A stretch of 64,000 nucleotides of DNA from Gordonia polyisoprenivorans NBRC 16320 = JCM 10675 (GTDB taxonomy: Bacteria > Actinomycetota > Actinomycetes > Mycobacteriales > Mycobacteriaceae). The translations under genes and the position numbers were made by a program. How positions within the stretch are numbered: position 1 is the stretch's first letter; each line of letters begins with the position of its first letter. Positions 54,734 to 63,198 of the stretch are shown piece by piece. The stretch covers positions 1-64,000 of the forward strand of contig NZ_BAEI01000039.1 in the NCBI RefSeq assembly GCF_000241325.1, read 5' to 3'. The notes beneath the pieces are model-generated. The model made no database searches. It had not been told where the DNA came from and saw nothing but the letters and a program-made list of their open reading frames with translations.

Positions 54734-55579
54734 GTCCTCCGGCCCAGGGCTTTCGGTGAGGGGAGCAGACGCCAGAATCCGTTGTGCGCGTGCGACAACC
54801 GGCGGGTCCACCATGTGTCCGTCGACCGCGACCGCCGAGGAGTCGGTACCGGCCGCCGCCACGATCGAACGCGCCCAGGTGATCTCGGTGTCCGACGGCG
54901 CCAGGCACGCGTGGACCGTTGCCACCTGGGCGGGATGGATGCAGAGCTTGCCGGTCAGGCCGATCCGCGCGGCGTAGCCGACGTCGGCGACGAGTTTCTC
55001 GACGTCGCGCAGCGCCGTGGTCACCCCGTCGATGGGGTCGGCGACACCCGCCGCGGCCGATGCCGTGACGAGCATCGAACGCGCAAACAGCAGTGCCTCG
55101 TGGTCATCGGGGTCGGCACCGATCTCGACGGCGAAGTCGATGGCGCCGAAGCCCAGTCGAGCGACACCGGGTACCTGCGCGATGGCCGGCGCCGCAAGAA
55201 TGCCCCGCGCGGTCTCGATGAGCGGCAGGACCGGCGCCGCGGTCGCCTGCGCCACGCGTATCACCTCGTCGGCGCTGCTCGCCTTGGCGAGCATCACCGG
55301 TGCGCCGTGCCGGGCCGCGAGTTCCACATCGTCTGTGTGCCACGGCGTTGCGGCGGCATTGATGCGCAGGACGGCGTGCTTGCCGGCTGCAAGCCAGCCG
55401 GCGATGTGCTCGCGGGCCGCATCCTTGTCCTCCGGGTCGACCGCGTCCTCGAGGTCGATGATCACCACATCGGCACCCGCCGCGGCGGCCTTGTCGAAAC
55501 GCTCGGGCCGATTACCCGGGACGAACAGGAAGCTACGCGCGACGCGCAGCGATGCGATGGGATCGGTGGTGTCGGTCAT
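54725..55579 (-). CDS. CitE/HpcH-family acyl-CoA lyase
   Basis: A 284-residue TIM-barrel lyase: SFLFVPGNRPERFDKAAAAG, VIIDLEDAVDPEDK (Mg-binding Asp/Glu), LPLIETARGI (Arg and Glu), GFGAIDFAVEIG and KLCIHPAQV. Members cleave citramalyl-, malyl- or hydroxyacyl-CoA to acetyl-CoA plus a keto acid. The start overlaps the MaoC stop by four bases, so hydratase and lyase are coupled. With the hydratase and ligase it fits a route such as itaconyl-CoA to pyruvate; substrate unproven. Confidence 0.87.
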   Translation of the reverse strand: MTDTTDPIASLRVARSFLFVPGNRPERFDKAAAAGADVVIIDLEDAVDPEDKDAAREHIAGWLAAGKHAVLRINAAATPWHTDDVELAARHGAPVMLAKASSADEVIRVAQATAAPVLPLIETARGILAAPAIAQVPGVARLGFGAIDFAVEIGADPDDHEALLFARSMLVTASAAAGVADPIDGVTTALRDVEKLVADVGYAARIGLTGKLCIHPAQVATVHACLAPSDTEITWARSIVAAAGTDSSAVAVDGHMVDPPVVARAQRILASAPLTESPGPEDSA

Positions 55580-56448
55580 GCGAATTCTCCCTTGCCCGAG
55601 ACGTGAACGGTGCCCTGTCCGGTGACGACGGCGAGCTCTACCGCGTCACCGTCGTCGTCCGGGGTGGCCTCGACCCGGAAGCGGTCACCGAGGAACAGTG
55701 GGCTGCGAAGCCGGAAGTCGAAGGTGCGCAGCGATTTACCGTGATGATGTGCCCGGGCTAGCTCGGCCATGTAGGTGGCCAGCAACGGTCCGTGGACGAC
55801 GAGATCGGGGTAGCCCTCGACGCCCGTCGCATACGGGCGGTCGTAGTGGATGCGGTGGGCGTTGGAGGTCAGTGCCGAGTACCGGAAGAGCAGCGGCGTG
55901 TCGGGTGTCGGCTCCGCGGTCCATGGTGCGGTCGCGTCGGCGAGGTCGGGACTCGGCCGATCGAAGGGCCGCGCGTTGCCGGAATCGCTGCGATACACCA
56001 GATCCTGGTCCTCGGTGAGCACAACGGTTCCGCCCTGGCGGTATTCACTGCGGACCGTGACGAAGAGCATGTCGCCGGTACGCCCGTGCTTCTCGGTCAT
56101 CGAGGCCACCGACGACACCTTCTCGGTGCGCGTGCCGAGAGCCAACGGGGCCGTGGACGAGATCCGCGCACCGGCGAACATCCGACGGCGGTCCGGGATC
56201 GGTGGCAGGAAATGGCCGTGGGCGGGGTGACCGTCGGCGCCCAGTTCCGCGGTCTGCGGCCACTCGGAGAAGAAGATCCAGTGCCAGGGCAACGGCAGGG
56301 GATCGCCGTCGGCGAAGGTTTCCGACAGTCCGAGCGTGGCGGCCAACCGCGTCGCCTGCGCCGCGTCGAGGGGGTCCACCTCGGTGATCGGTTCGGGACG
56401 CCAACCGGCGACATGGTCGCTCAGACTCGATCCGGTGGTCCCGGCCAT
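55576..56448 (-). CDS. MaoC/FAS1-type acyl-CoA hydratase
   Basis: The 290-residue double-hotdog protein has the FAS1-like N-terminal part (LPLPWHWIFFSEWPQTAELG, HGHFLPPIPDRRRMFAG) and a MaoC-type hydratase half (LTSNAHRIHYDRPYATGVEG, the catalytic Asp-His loop, then LVVHGPLLATYMAELA). This is the mesaconyl-C4-CoA / itaconyl-CoA hydratase type. GGAGGAGC precedes the ATG. It heads the minus-strand operon with the CitE lyase. A palindrome lies 42 bases upstream. Confidence 0.87.
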   Translation of the reverse strand: MAGTTGSSLSDHVAGWRPEPITEVDPLDAAQATRLAATLGLSETFADGDPLPLPWHWIFFSEWPQTAELGADGHPAHGHFLPPIPDRRRMFAGARISSTAPLALGTRTEKVSSVASMTEKHGRTGDMLFVTVRSEYRQGGTVVLTEDQDLVYRSDSGNARPFDRPSPDLADATAPWTAEPTPDTPLLFRYSALTSNAHRIHYDRPYATGVEGYPDLVVHGPLLATYMAELARAHHHGKSLRTFDFRLRSPLFLGDRFRVEATPDDDGDAVELAVVTGQGTVHVSGKGEFA

Positions 56449-56489
56449 TTGCGCTCCTCCGCTTCTCCGCCTGCACAACGACATTCCGC

Positions 56490-56504
56490 ACTATGAAACA
56501 TAGT
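56490..56504. promoter_or_regulatory. palindrome ACTATG-AAA-CATAGT in the MaoC/ligase divergent promoter
   Basis: A perfect 6-base inverted repeat with 3-base centre, followed by TCTATAGAGT. It shares TCTAT with the repeats at the GntR start, so the GntR regulator is a plausible binder. It lies between the divergent hydratase and acyl-CoA ligase genes. Confidence 0.5.
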
Positions 56505-56587
56505 CTATAGAGTTGGTGGATGGGCCGGTGTCCCGCCCCCACTTCGGGGGGTGTTGACGGCGCTGGTGTGACGTGGATCATGCACTC

Positions 56588-58309
56588 ATGACCAGCACCA
56601 CCGCCACCGACAGCCCCTCGACGACCAACACCGAGCGATACCGCGTCGCGCGAGATCAGATGGTCCGTCTCATCGGCGACTACGAGACCGCCGTTCGTGA
56701 GTTCCGGTGGCCGGCCATCACCGGCCGGTTCAACTGGGCGATCGACTGGTTCGACGTCATCGCTCGCGGCAACGACCGCACCGCGCTCTGGTTGTGCGAG
56801 CAGGACGGCACCGAAACCAAGGTGTCGTTCGACGAGATGGCCACGCGCTCGGATCGGGTGGCGACCTGGCTGGCCGAGCTGGGCATCGGCAAGGGCGATC
56901 GCGTGATCCTGATGCTCGGCAATCAGGTCGAGTTGTGGGAGGCGATGCTCGCGGTGTGCAAGCTCGGGGCGATCGTCATGCCCACCACCGCAGCGCTGGG
57001 GCCGGCCGACCTGCGGGACCGGATCGACCGTGGTGCGGCGCGATGTGTCATCGTCAACGCCGCCGACACCGCCAAGTTCGCCGAGATCGACGGCGACTAT
57101 CTGCGCATCGCGGTCGGCGACGCGGTGCCGGGCTGGCACTCCTACGGCGACTCGGCCACGGTCACCTCCGCCGGGCCGTTCGACGTCGTCACCGAAGTCG
57201 GCGATCCGATGCTCATCTACTTCACCTCCGGCACCACCAGTCGTCCCAAGCTCGTCGAGCATTCCCAGACCAGTTACGCCGTCGGCCATTTCACCACCAT
57301 GGCATGGATCGGGGTGCGCCCCGGCGACGTTCACCTGGCGATCAGCTCGCCGGGTTGGGCCAAACATGCCTGGAGCTGTTTCTTCGCACCGTGGATCGCC
57401 GAGGCGACGATCTTCGTCTACAACTACGCGCGCTTCGACGCGCAGGCCCTGATGACGCAGCTGCGGCGGGCGCGTGTCACCACCTTCTGTGCGCCACCGA
57501 CGGTGTGGCGCATGCTGATCCAGGCCGACCTCGGCGAGCGACCCGAGGGTATGCGAGAGCTCCTCGGTGCCGGGGAGCCGCTCAATCCCGATGTCATCCG
57601 GCAGGTCGAGAAGGCGTGGGGCCTGACCATCCGCGACGGTTTCGGGCAGACCGAGACCACCCTGCAGGTCGGGAACACGCCGGGCGCGCCGGTCAAGGCG
57701 GGGTCGATGGGCCGACCGATGCCCGGCGTCCCGGTGGTGCTGATCGATCCGATCAGTGGCGAACTCGCCGACGAGGGCGAGATCTGTCTGGACCTCGCCC
57801 AGCATCCGGTCAATCTCATGACCGGATACCTCGGCGACCCGGAACGCAACGCACTCGTCACGGCCGGCGGCTACTACCACACCGGCGATGTGGCGCAACG
57901 TGATTCCGACGGCTACATCACCTACATCGGGCGCACCGACGACGTCTTCAAGTCCTCGGACTACAAGGTCTCGCCCTTCGAGTTGGAGAGCGTGCTCATC
58001 GAGCACCCCGCCGTGGTGGAGGCGGCGGTCGTCCCGCAGCCCGACGACACCCGTCTGGCCGTGCCGAAAGCCTATGTGGCACTGGCCTCCGGGTGGGAAC
58101 CCGACGAACAGACCGCACGCTCGATCCTGGAGTACTCCCGAGATCACCTCGCGCCCTATCTCAAGGTGCGCCGCGTCGAGTTCTTCGAACTGCCCAAGAC
58201 CATCTCCGGCAAGATCCGCCGCGTCGAACTGCAGCAGCGGGAGGCCGCTGCGCATCGGGACAAGGAGACGATCACCACCGAATACCGGTATGAGGATCTG
58301 GTGGACTGA
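56588..58309 (+). CDS. acyl-CoA synthetase (AMP-binding, medium-chain/ACSM-like)
   Basis: A 573-residue adenylate-forming ligase. Motifs: LIYFTSGTTSRPKLVEHS (phosphate loop), RDGFGQTETT, YYHTGDVAQRDSDGYITYIG, and the C-terminal lysine in LPKTISGKIRRVEL. The N-terminus WPAITGRFNWAIDWFDVIAR is typical of the ACSM-like branch. It activates an acid to its CoA ester. Divergent from the MaoC-CitE operon across a shared palindrome, it may supply their substrate. ATG 56588 is given; GTG 56573 is in frame. Confidence 0.9.
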   Translation: MTSTTATDSPSTTNTERYRVARDQMVRLIGDYETAVREFRWPAITGRFNWAIDWFDVIARGNDRTALWLCEQDGTETKVSFDEMATRSDRVATWLAELGIGKGDRVILMLGNQVELWEAMLAVCKLGAIVMPTTAALGPADLRDRIDRGAARCVIVNAADTAKFAEIDGDYLRIAVGDAVPGWHSYGDSATVTSAGPFDVVTEVGDPMLIYFTSGTTSRPKLVEHSQTSYAVGHFTTMAWIGVRPGDVHLAISSPGWAKHAWSCFFAPWIAEATIFVYNYARFDAQALMTQLRRARVTTFCAPPTVWRMLIQADLGERPEGMRELLGAGEPLNPDVIRQVEKAWGLTIRDGFGQTETTLQVGNTPGAPVKAGSMGRPMPGVPVVLIDPISGELADEGEICLDLAQHPVNLMTGYLGDPERNALVTAGGYYHTGDVAQRDSDGYITYIGRTDDVFKSSDYKVSPFELESVLIEHPAVVEAAVVPQPDDTRLAVPKAYVALASGWEPDEQTARSILEYSRDHLAPYLKVRRVEFFELPKTISGKIRRVELQQREAAAHRDKETITTEYRYEDLVD

Positions 58310-58324
58310 GCGTCGGCCGCGAGG

Positions 58325-59275
58325 TCAGCCGGGCCGGAACTGGTTGCGGTGCACCGATGGTGACACGCCGAACCGGGCGACGAAGTTCTGGCGGAGGGTG
58401 ACCTCGCTGCCGAATCCGCACCGGTGTGCAATCAGCCCGATGTCGAGATCGGTGGTCTCGAGCAGGGTGCGGGCATGGGCGACTCGCTGGGTGGTCACCC
58501 ATCGCGCGGGGGTGGTACCCGTGGCGTCGCGGAAGTGGCGCAGGAAGCTTCGTCGGCTCATCCGGGCCCGGGCCGCCAGCCCCGACACCGACAGGTCGGA
58601 ATCCAGATGGCCGATCACCCATTCCAGCACCGCGCTGACCGAGGTGTCGGATTCGCTTGTGGCGAGCGGATGTTCGATGTATTGCGCTTGGCCGCCGTCG
58701 CGGTGCGGGGCCACCACCATGCGTCGGGCGACGCGGTTGGCCAGGTCGGCGCCGCACAATCGTCGCAGCAGGTGCAGGCAGGCATCCACCGATGAGACCG
58801 TGCCGGCCGAGGTGATCACGTCGCCGTGGTCGATGTAGAGAACCGAATCGTCGACCCAGCCGCAGCGCCCACGACGCTCCAGTTCGCGGGTGCCCAGCCA
58901 ATGCGTCACCGCTCCACGGCCTTCGAGGAGGCCGGTGTCGGCGACGGCGATGGCCCCGAGGCACAGTCCGGCAATGATCGCACCCCGCCCATGGGCATCG
59001 AGCAGAGCCGAGCGCACCACGTCGTCGATCTCCGGTGCCGACTCGGGCCACGACGGCACGATGACGATGTCCGCAGCAGTGGTCGCCTCGGGACCACTGA
59101 TCCCGCTGAGGCGTTGGCCCATCTCGAGCTCGACATCTCCGGAGTGGGCGGCCCACAAGGTGATCGACCAGAGCGCCGGGTCGGGCGCCAGCACCGCGGC
59201 CTCCCGGAAGACCATTTGGGGTGCAGCGACATGAAAGAGACTGACGCCGTCGAACACATGAATCGCGACCCGCAT
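58325..59275 (-). CDS. GlxA-like AraC-family regulator with DJ-1/PfpI domain
   Basis: A 316-residue protein. The N-terminal DJ-1/PfpI-like domain begins VAIHVFDGVSLFHVAAPQMV and has the elbow Cys in IIAGLCLGAIAVAD. The C-terminal AraC domain has two helix-turn-helix units (LAARARMSRRSFLRHFRDAT and IAHRCGFGSEVTLRQNFVAR). GlxA-type regulators sense small nitrogen compounds and usually activate adjacent genes. It is divergent from the isochorismatase gene, the likely target. Confidence 0.88.
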   Translation of the reverse strand: MRVAIHVFDGVSLFHVAAPQMVFREAAVLAPDPALWSITLWAAHSGDVELEMGQRLSGISGPEATTAADIVIVPSWPESAPEIDDVVRSALLDAHGRGAIIAGLCLGAIAVADTGLLEGRGAVTHWLGTRELERRGRCGWVDDSVLYIDHGDVITSAGTVSSVDACLHLLRRLCGADLANRVARRMVVAPHRDGGQAQYIEHPLATSESDTSVSAVLEWVIGHLDSDLSVSGLAARARMSRRSFLRHFRDATGTTPARWVTTQRVAHARTLLETTDLDIGLIAHRCGFGSEVTLRQNFVARFGVSPSVHRNQFRPG

Positions 59276-59408
59276 CGGTGCACCTACTCCGTGGCACGAT
59301 CTCATCGGAAATCGGCATTCGCGCCACTGTCGTGGGTCAGCGTAACGCAGCAAAGTGGGTCGGGGACGGCGAGGATGACCGTCCGCCGAGCCAGAAGGAA
59401 GGCCCGAC

Positions 59409-60041
59409 ATGACCGCACCCACCCGCGCACTCGTCGTCGTCGACGTCCAGAACGAGTACTTCGACGGTCCGATGCAGATCCAGTACCCGCCGCGCGAGGG
59501 CTCGCTGGCCAACATCACCCGCGCGATCGACGCCGCGACCGAGGCCGGATTACCCATAGTGGCTCTGCGACACACCCTTCCGGCCGACTTCCCGGTGTAC
59601 GCGGAGGGCTCGCACGGCTGGCAGTTGCATCCCGACATCGAGCGGCGCATCGGGGCGGACTGGAAGGTGGCCGACAAACAGTTCGGCACCGTGTTCGCCG
59701 GCACCGGGGTCGGCGAGTGGCTCGCCGAGCGGGGCGTCGACACCATCACGATCGTCGGGTACATGACCAACAACTGTGATCTCGCGACCGCCGCCGAATC
59801 CGAGACGCGGGGTCTGAGCGCGGAGATCCTCTCCGACGCGACCGGCGCCATCCACCTCGCCAACGATGCGGGCAAGGTGTCGGCGGAGCAATTGCACAAC
59901 ACGCTGATGGTGCTCTACCACTCGAACTTCGCGGCCGTGGCCACGACGGACGACTGGCTTGCGGCGGTGAACGCCGGTGCGGCACTGGACAAGGGCAATC
60001 TCGTCGAGTCCGCGGTGGCGGGTGCTGCGGCCAACTCCTGA
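59409..60041 (+). CDS. isochorismatase-family cysteine hydrolase
   Basis: A 210-residue hydrolase with the triad residues of the family: Asp in ALVVVDVQNEYFDG, a central Lys, and Cys123 in GYMTNNCDLAT. The family includes nicotinamidases and other amidases or carbamoyl hydrolases; the MTNNC variant suggests an amidase of the YcaC/RutB-like kind, substrate unknown. AAGGAAGG precedes the ATG. It is next to the GlxA regulator, then an aldehyde dehydrogenase on the other strand. Confidence 0.85.
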   Translation: MTAPTRALVVVDVQNEYFDGPMQIQYPPREGSLANITRAIDAATEAGLPIVALRHTLPADFPVYAEGSHGWQLHPDIERRIGADWKVADKQFGTVFAGTGVGEWLAERGVDTITIVGYMTNNCDLATAAESETRGLSAEILSDATGAIHLANDAGKVSAEQLHNTLMVLYHSNFAAVATTDDWLAAVNAGAALDKGNLVESAVAGAAANS

Positions 60042-60070
60042 CCTGCCAACAGCATTGGGCGCGCGAGCAT

Positions 60071-61567
60071 TCAGCGCCGGGCGATCCAGGTGGTTTTGAG
60101 GCCGGTGAATTTGTCGATCGCGTGGATTGACAGGTCCGCGCCGAAGCCTGACCCCTTGAAGCCGCCGAACGGTGTGCCCGGCGACAACGCGTCGACGGTG
60201 TTGATCGACACGGTGCCGGCATGCAGCGCCTCGGACACACGCAGGGCTCGGTCGAGGCTCGCCGTCCACACCGACGCGGCCAGCCCATACGGGGTGTCGT
60301 TGGCCAGTGCGACGGCTTCTTCCTCGGTGTCGAAGGGGATCATCGCGAGCAGCGGGCCGAAGATCTCGTCGGTCACCACCGGCGAGTCGACCGGCAGGTC
60401 GGTGACGACGGTCGGTTCCAGGAAGAAGCCGGTATCGCCGATCCGGTTGCCGCCGAGGATGATCCGTCCGTCGGTGTGGGCGCGGTCGATGTAGCGCAGG
60501 ACGAGGTCGAGTTGCTTGCGCGAGACCATCGCACCGGCGCTCGATGCCGGATCGAGAGGGTCGCCCGGCAGGTAGGCCGCCGCCTTGTCGATCAGTGCGG
60601 CGGCGAACTCGTCGACGATGTCACGCTGGATCAGTAGACGACTGTTGGCCGAGCACACCTCGCCCTGGTTGCCGAAGATCCCGAAACACGCCATCTCCGC
60701 TGCCTGCTCGAGATCTGCGCAATCGGCGAAGACGATGTTGGGGCTCTTGCCGCCGCATTCGAGCCACACCTGTTTCATGTTGGACTCGGCGCTGTAGGCC
60801 AGGAACTTCTTGCCCACCTCCGTCGACCCGGTGAAGGTGAGGCAGTCGACGTCGGGGTGTCGTCCAAGAGCTGCTCCGGCGGTGGCCCCGAGGCCCGGTA
60901 CCACGTTGAACACTCCGGCGGGTATGCCTGCATCCAGGGCGATCTCGGCCATCCGCAGTGCCGACAGAGGTGACTCCTCGGCGGGTTTGAGGACCACGGA
61001 GTTGCCTGCGGCCAGGGCTGGAGCGAGTTTCCAGGCGGCGATGTCGAGCGGGAAGTTCCACGGCACCACCGCGCCGATCACGCCCAGGGGGACGCGCCGC
61101 ACCATGGCGACGCTTCCGTCGGCGGTCGGCGGAAGCTCACCGGGGATCTTGTCGATGACCTCGCCGTAGTAGCGAAAGACCGCAGCCGCGCCGGGTATCT
61201 CCACGTCGAGCGAATCGGTGATGGCCTTCCCCATCTCCAGGGTGACGAGCAGCGCGAGTTCGGCGCTGTGGTCGAGCAGAAGATCGGCGAAGCGGTTGAG
61301 TATCGCGCCACGCTCGGCGGCCGACAGGCGGGACCACCGGCCGTCGTCGAAGGCCCGGCGAGCCGCCACCACCGCGGCGTCGACGTCGGCCGCGTCGCAC
61401 GCGGACACGCTCACCAGCACCTCTTCGGTCGCCGGGTTGACGACGTCGAAGGTGGAGCCTGAGATCGCGGGTACCGGGCGACCGTCGATGAGTGCGTCGG
61501 TGGGCGGCTTCAGGCCGGCCGCTCGCGCGTGCCAGTCGATCGGGGTGGGTGTGGACGGTGCGGGCAT
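60071..61567 (-). CDS. NAD-dependent aldehyde dehydrogenase (PuuC/BADH-like)
   Basis: The 498-residue enzyme has all core motifs: VPWNFPLDIAAWKLAPALA, the Rossmann GSTEVGKKF, catalytic Glu in WLECGGKSPNIV, catalytic Cys in GNQGEVCSANSR, and EIFGPLLAMIPF. It oxidises an amino- or hydroxy-aldehyde to the acid. The start ATG at 61567 has a weak ribosome site. It is divergent from the NCS1 permease, and two 11-base direct repeats lie in its promoter. With the GMC oxidoreductase it could take an alcohol to an acid. Confidence 0.9.
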   Translation of the reverse strand: MPAPSTPTPIDWHARAAGLKPPTDALIDGRPVPAISGSTFDVVNPATEEVLVSVSACDAADVDAAVVAARRAFDDGRWSRLSAAERGAILNRFADLLLDHSAELALLVTLEMGKAITDSLDVEIPGAAAVFRYYGEVIDKIPGELPPTADGSVAMVRRVPLGVIGAVVPWNFPLDIAAWKLAPALAAGNSVVLKPAEESPLSALRMAEIALDAGIPAGVFNVVPGLGATAGAALGRHPDVDCLTFTGSTEVGKKFLAYSAESNMKQVWLECGGKSPNIVFADCADLEQAAEMACFGIFGNQGEVCSANSRLLIQRDIVDEFAAALIDKAAAYLPGDPLDPASSAGAMVSRKQLDLVLRYIDRAHTDGRIILGGNRIGDTGFFLEPTVVTDLPVDSPVVTDEIFGPLLAMIPFDTEEEAVALANDTPYGLAASVWTASLDRALRVSEALHAGTVSINTVDALSPGTPFGGFKGSGFGADLSIHAIDKFTGLKTTWIARR

Positions 61568-61608
61568 GGACCCAGGATGGCCGATGTCCGCGCCGGTCGA
61601 TAGATCCA

Positions 61609-61650
61609 GTTGAGCCGAATTATTGGATGATCTGCATCGGTTCAGCCGAA
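61609..61650. promoter_or_regulatory. direct repeat GTT(G/C)AGCCGAA, 31-bp period
   Basis: GTTGAGCCGAA (61609-61619) and GTTCAGCCGAA (61640-61650) lie in the divergent promoter of the aldehyde dehydrogenase and NCS1 permease, three helical turns apart. AraC-family proteins often bind such repeats; the GlxA-like regulator at 58325-59275 is a candidate. Confidence 0.5.
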
Positions 61651-61779
61651 GATAGCGGCGTGGGTATTGCATCGACTCCGGTGATACAGAAGCCAGAAAG
61701 ATTCTGTTTTCTCTGGGATGGCCGGTGTCGAATACTGGCCGAACAGCGATCACGATCCCAGCCAGGAGCCGACCAACCC

Positions 61780-63198
61780 ATGACGAGCACACCAGAATCC
61801 GGCGCCCCGGGCGCCGCGCCGGCACTCGAACGCCGCACCATCGATCACATTCCGCATGACGAACGGCACGGTCGCGCCCGCGACATCTTCACCGTGTGGT
61901 TCGGCTCCAACATCATGCTCCTGACCATCATCACCGGCGCGCTCGCGACCACCGTGTTCGGTCTGCCGTTGTGGGCCGGGGCGCTCGCGGTGATCGCCGG
62001 CAACGTCGTCGGTGGTGTTGTGATGGCGTTGCACGCCGCGCAGGGTCCGCAGATGGGCGTGCCTCAGATGCTGCAGACCCGCGCCCAGTTCGGCTCGCTG
62101 GGAAGCCTTCTGGTGGTGGTGCTCGTCGTCTTCATGTACCTGGGGTTCTTCGCCTCCAACGCGGTCCTCGGTGGCAAGGCCTTCGCGGCGGTGACCGGCC
62201 TGCCGACCAACTGGGCGATCGTGATCATCGGTGCGATCAGCGTCGGTGTCACCATCATCGGCTACCGGTTGATCCACTCGATGGCCGCGGTGTTGTCGGT
62301 GGTGGCGGGTGTGGCATTGATCATCGCGTTCGTGTGGATGGTCGGGGTGCAGGGCCTGCCCAGCGGCACGTGGCATGGCGGCGGATTCGGCTGGGCCGGT
62401 TTCATGGCCACCTTCTCGGCCGCGGCACTATGGCAGATCGCTTATGCGCCCTACGTTTCCGACTACACGCGGTATCTACCCAAGGACACCGGGGTGACCA
62501 CCGCGTTCTGGGCCACCTACTCCGGCTGTGTACTCGGATCGGTGCTGCCGATGCTCCTCGGTGTGGTCGTCGGTGCTGCTCTGCCCGCCGCCGACACCCT
62601 CGACGGCCTGTCGACGCTGACCCACGGCATCTCGACCGGGCTCTTCGTGATCTTCGCGGTGGGCATCAGCGTCACCAACGGGATGAACCTCTACTGTGGT
62701 GCATTGTCGACGATCACCATCGGGCAGAACATCTTTGCGTGGTGGCGTCCGCAGGCAACGAGCCGCGCGGTGATCGCCGTCGTGCTCTTCGCCATCGCCA
62801 TGGCGCCTGCCCTTCTCAGCGCCGACGACTTCCTGGCCAACTACGCCAATTTCCTTTCCCTGCTGCTGTGCGTGCTGATCCCGTGGACCGCGGTCAACCT
62901 CGTCGACTACTACCTGTTGCGCCACGGTGACTACGACATCGACTCGCTGTTCGCCAAGGACGGCGGAGTCTATGGTCGCTTCAACTGGACGGCCATCGCC
63001 TGTTACGTCCTCGGCATCGCGTTGCAGATCCCTTTCCTCTCGACCACCCTGTGGGTCGGTCCTATTGCTACATCGCTTGGCGGCGTGGATATTTCGTGGC
63101 TGGTGGGGCTCGCGGTGATCTGCCCCCTCTACTACGTGCTGATGCGCGCGAAGATGCCTGTGCCGTCGGCCTCGCTGGTGTCGGGGTCGGTCGCGTGA
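61780..63198 (+). CDS. NCS1-family permease (purine/cytosine type)
   Basis: A 472-residue transporter with about 12 helices. NCS1 marks: RRTIDHIPHDERHGRARDIF before TM1, FTVWFGSNIMLLT, and YAPYVSDYTRYLPKDTG. It imports nucleobases, hydantoins, vitamins or related nitrogen compounds with cations. AGGAGCC precedes the ATG. Its stop overlaps the GMC oxidoreductase start (TGATG), so the two are translationally coupled and probably share a pathway. Confidence 0.9.
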   Translation: MTSTPESGAPGAAPALERRTIDHIPHDERHGRARDIFTVWFGSNIMLLTIITGALATTVFGLPLWAGALAVIAGNVVGGVVMALHAAQGPQMGVPQMLQTRAQFGSLGSLLVVVLVVFMYLGFFASNAVLGGKAFAAVTGLPTNWAIVIIGAISVGVTIIGYRLIHSMAAVLSVVAGVALIIAFVWMVGVQGLPSGTWHGGGFGWAGFMATFSAAALWQIAYAPYVSDYTRYLPKDTGVTTAFWATYSGCVLGSVLPMLLGVVVGAALPAADTLDGLSTLTHGISTGLFVIFAVGISVTNGMNLYCGALSTITIGQNIFAWWRPQATSRAVIAVVLFAIAMAPALLSADDFLANYANFLSLLLCVLIPWTAVNLVDYYLLRHGDYDIDSLFAKDGGVYGRFNWTAIACYVLGIALQIPFLSTTLWVGPIATSLGGVDISWLVGLAVICPLYYVLMRAKMPVPSASLVSGSVA

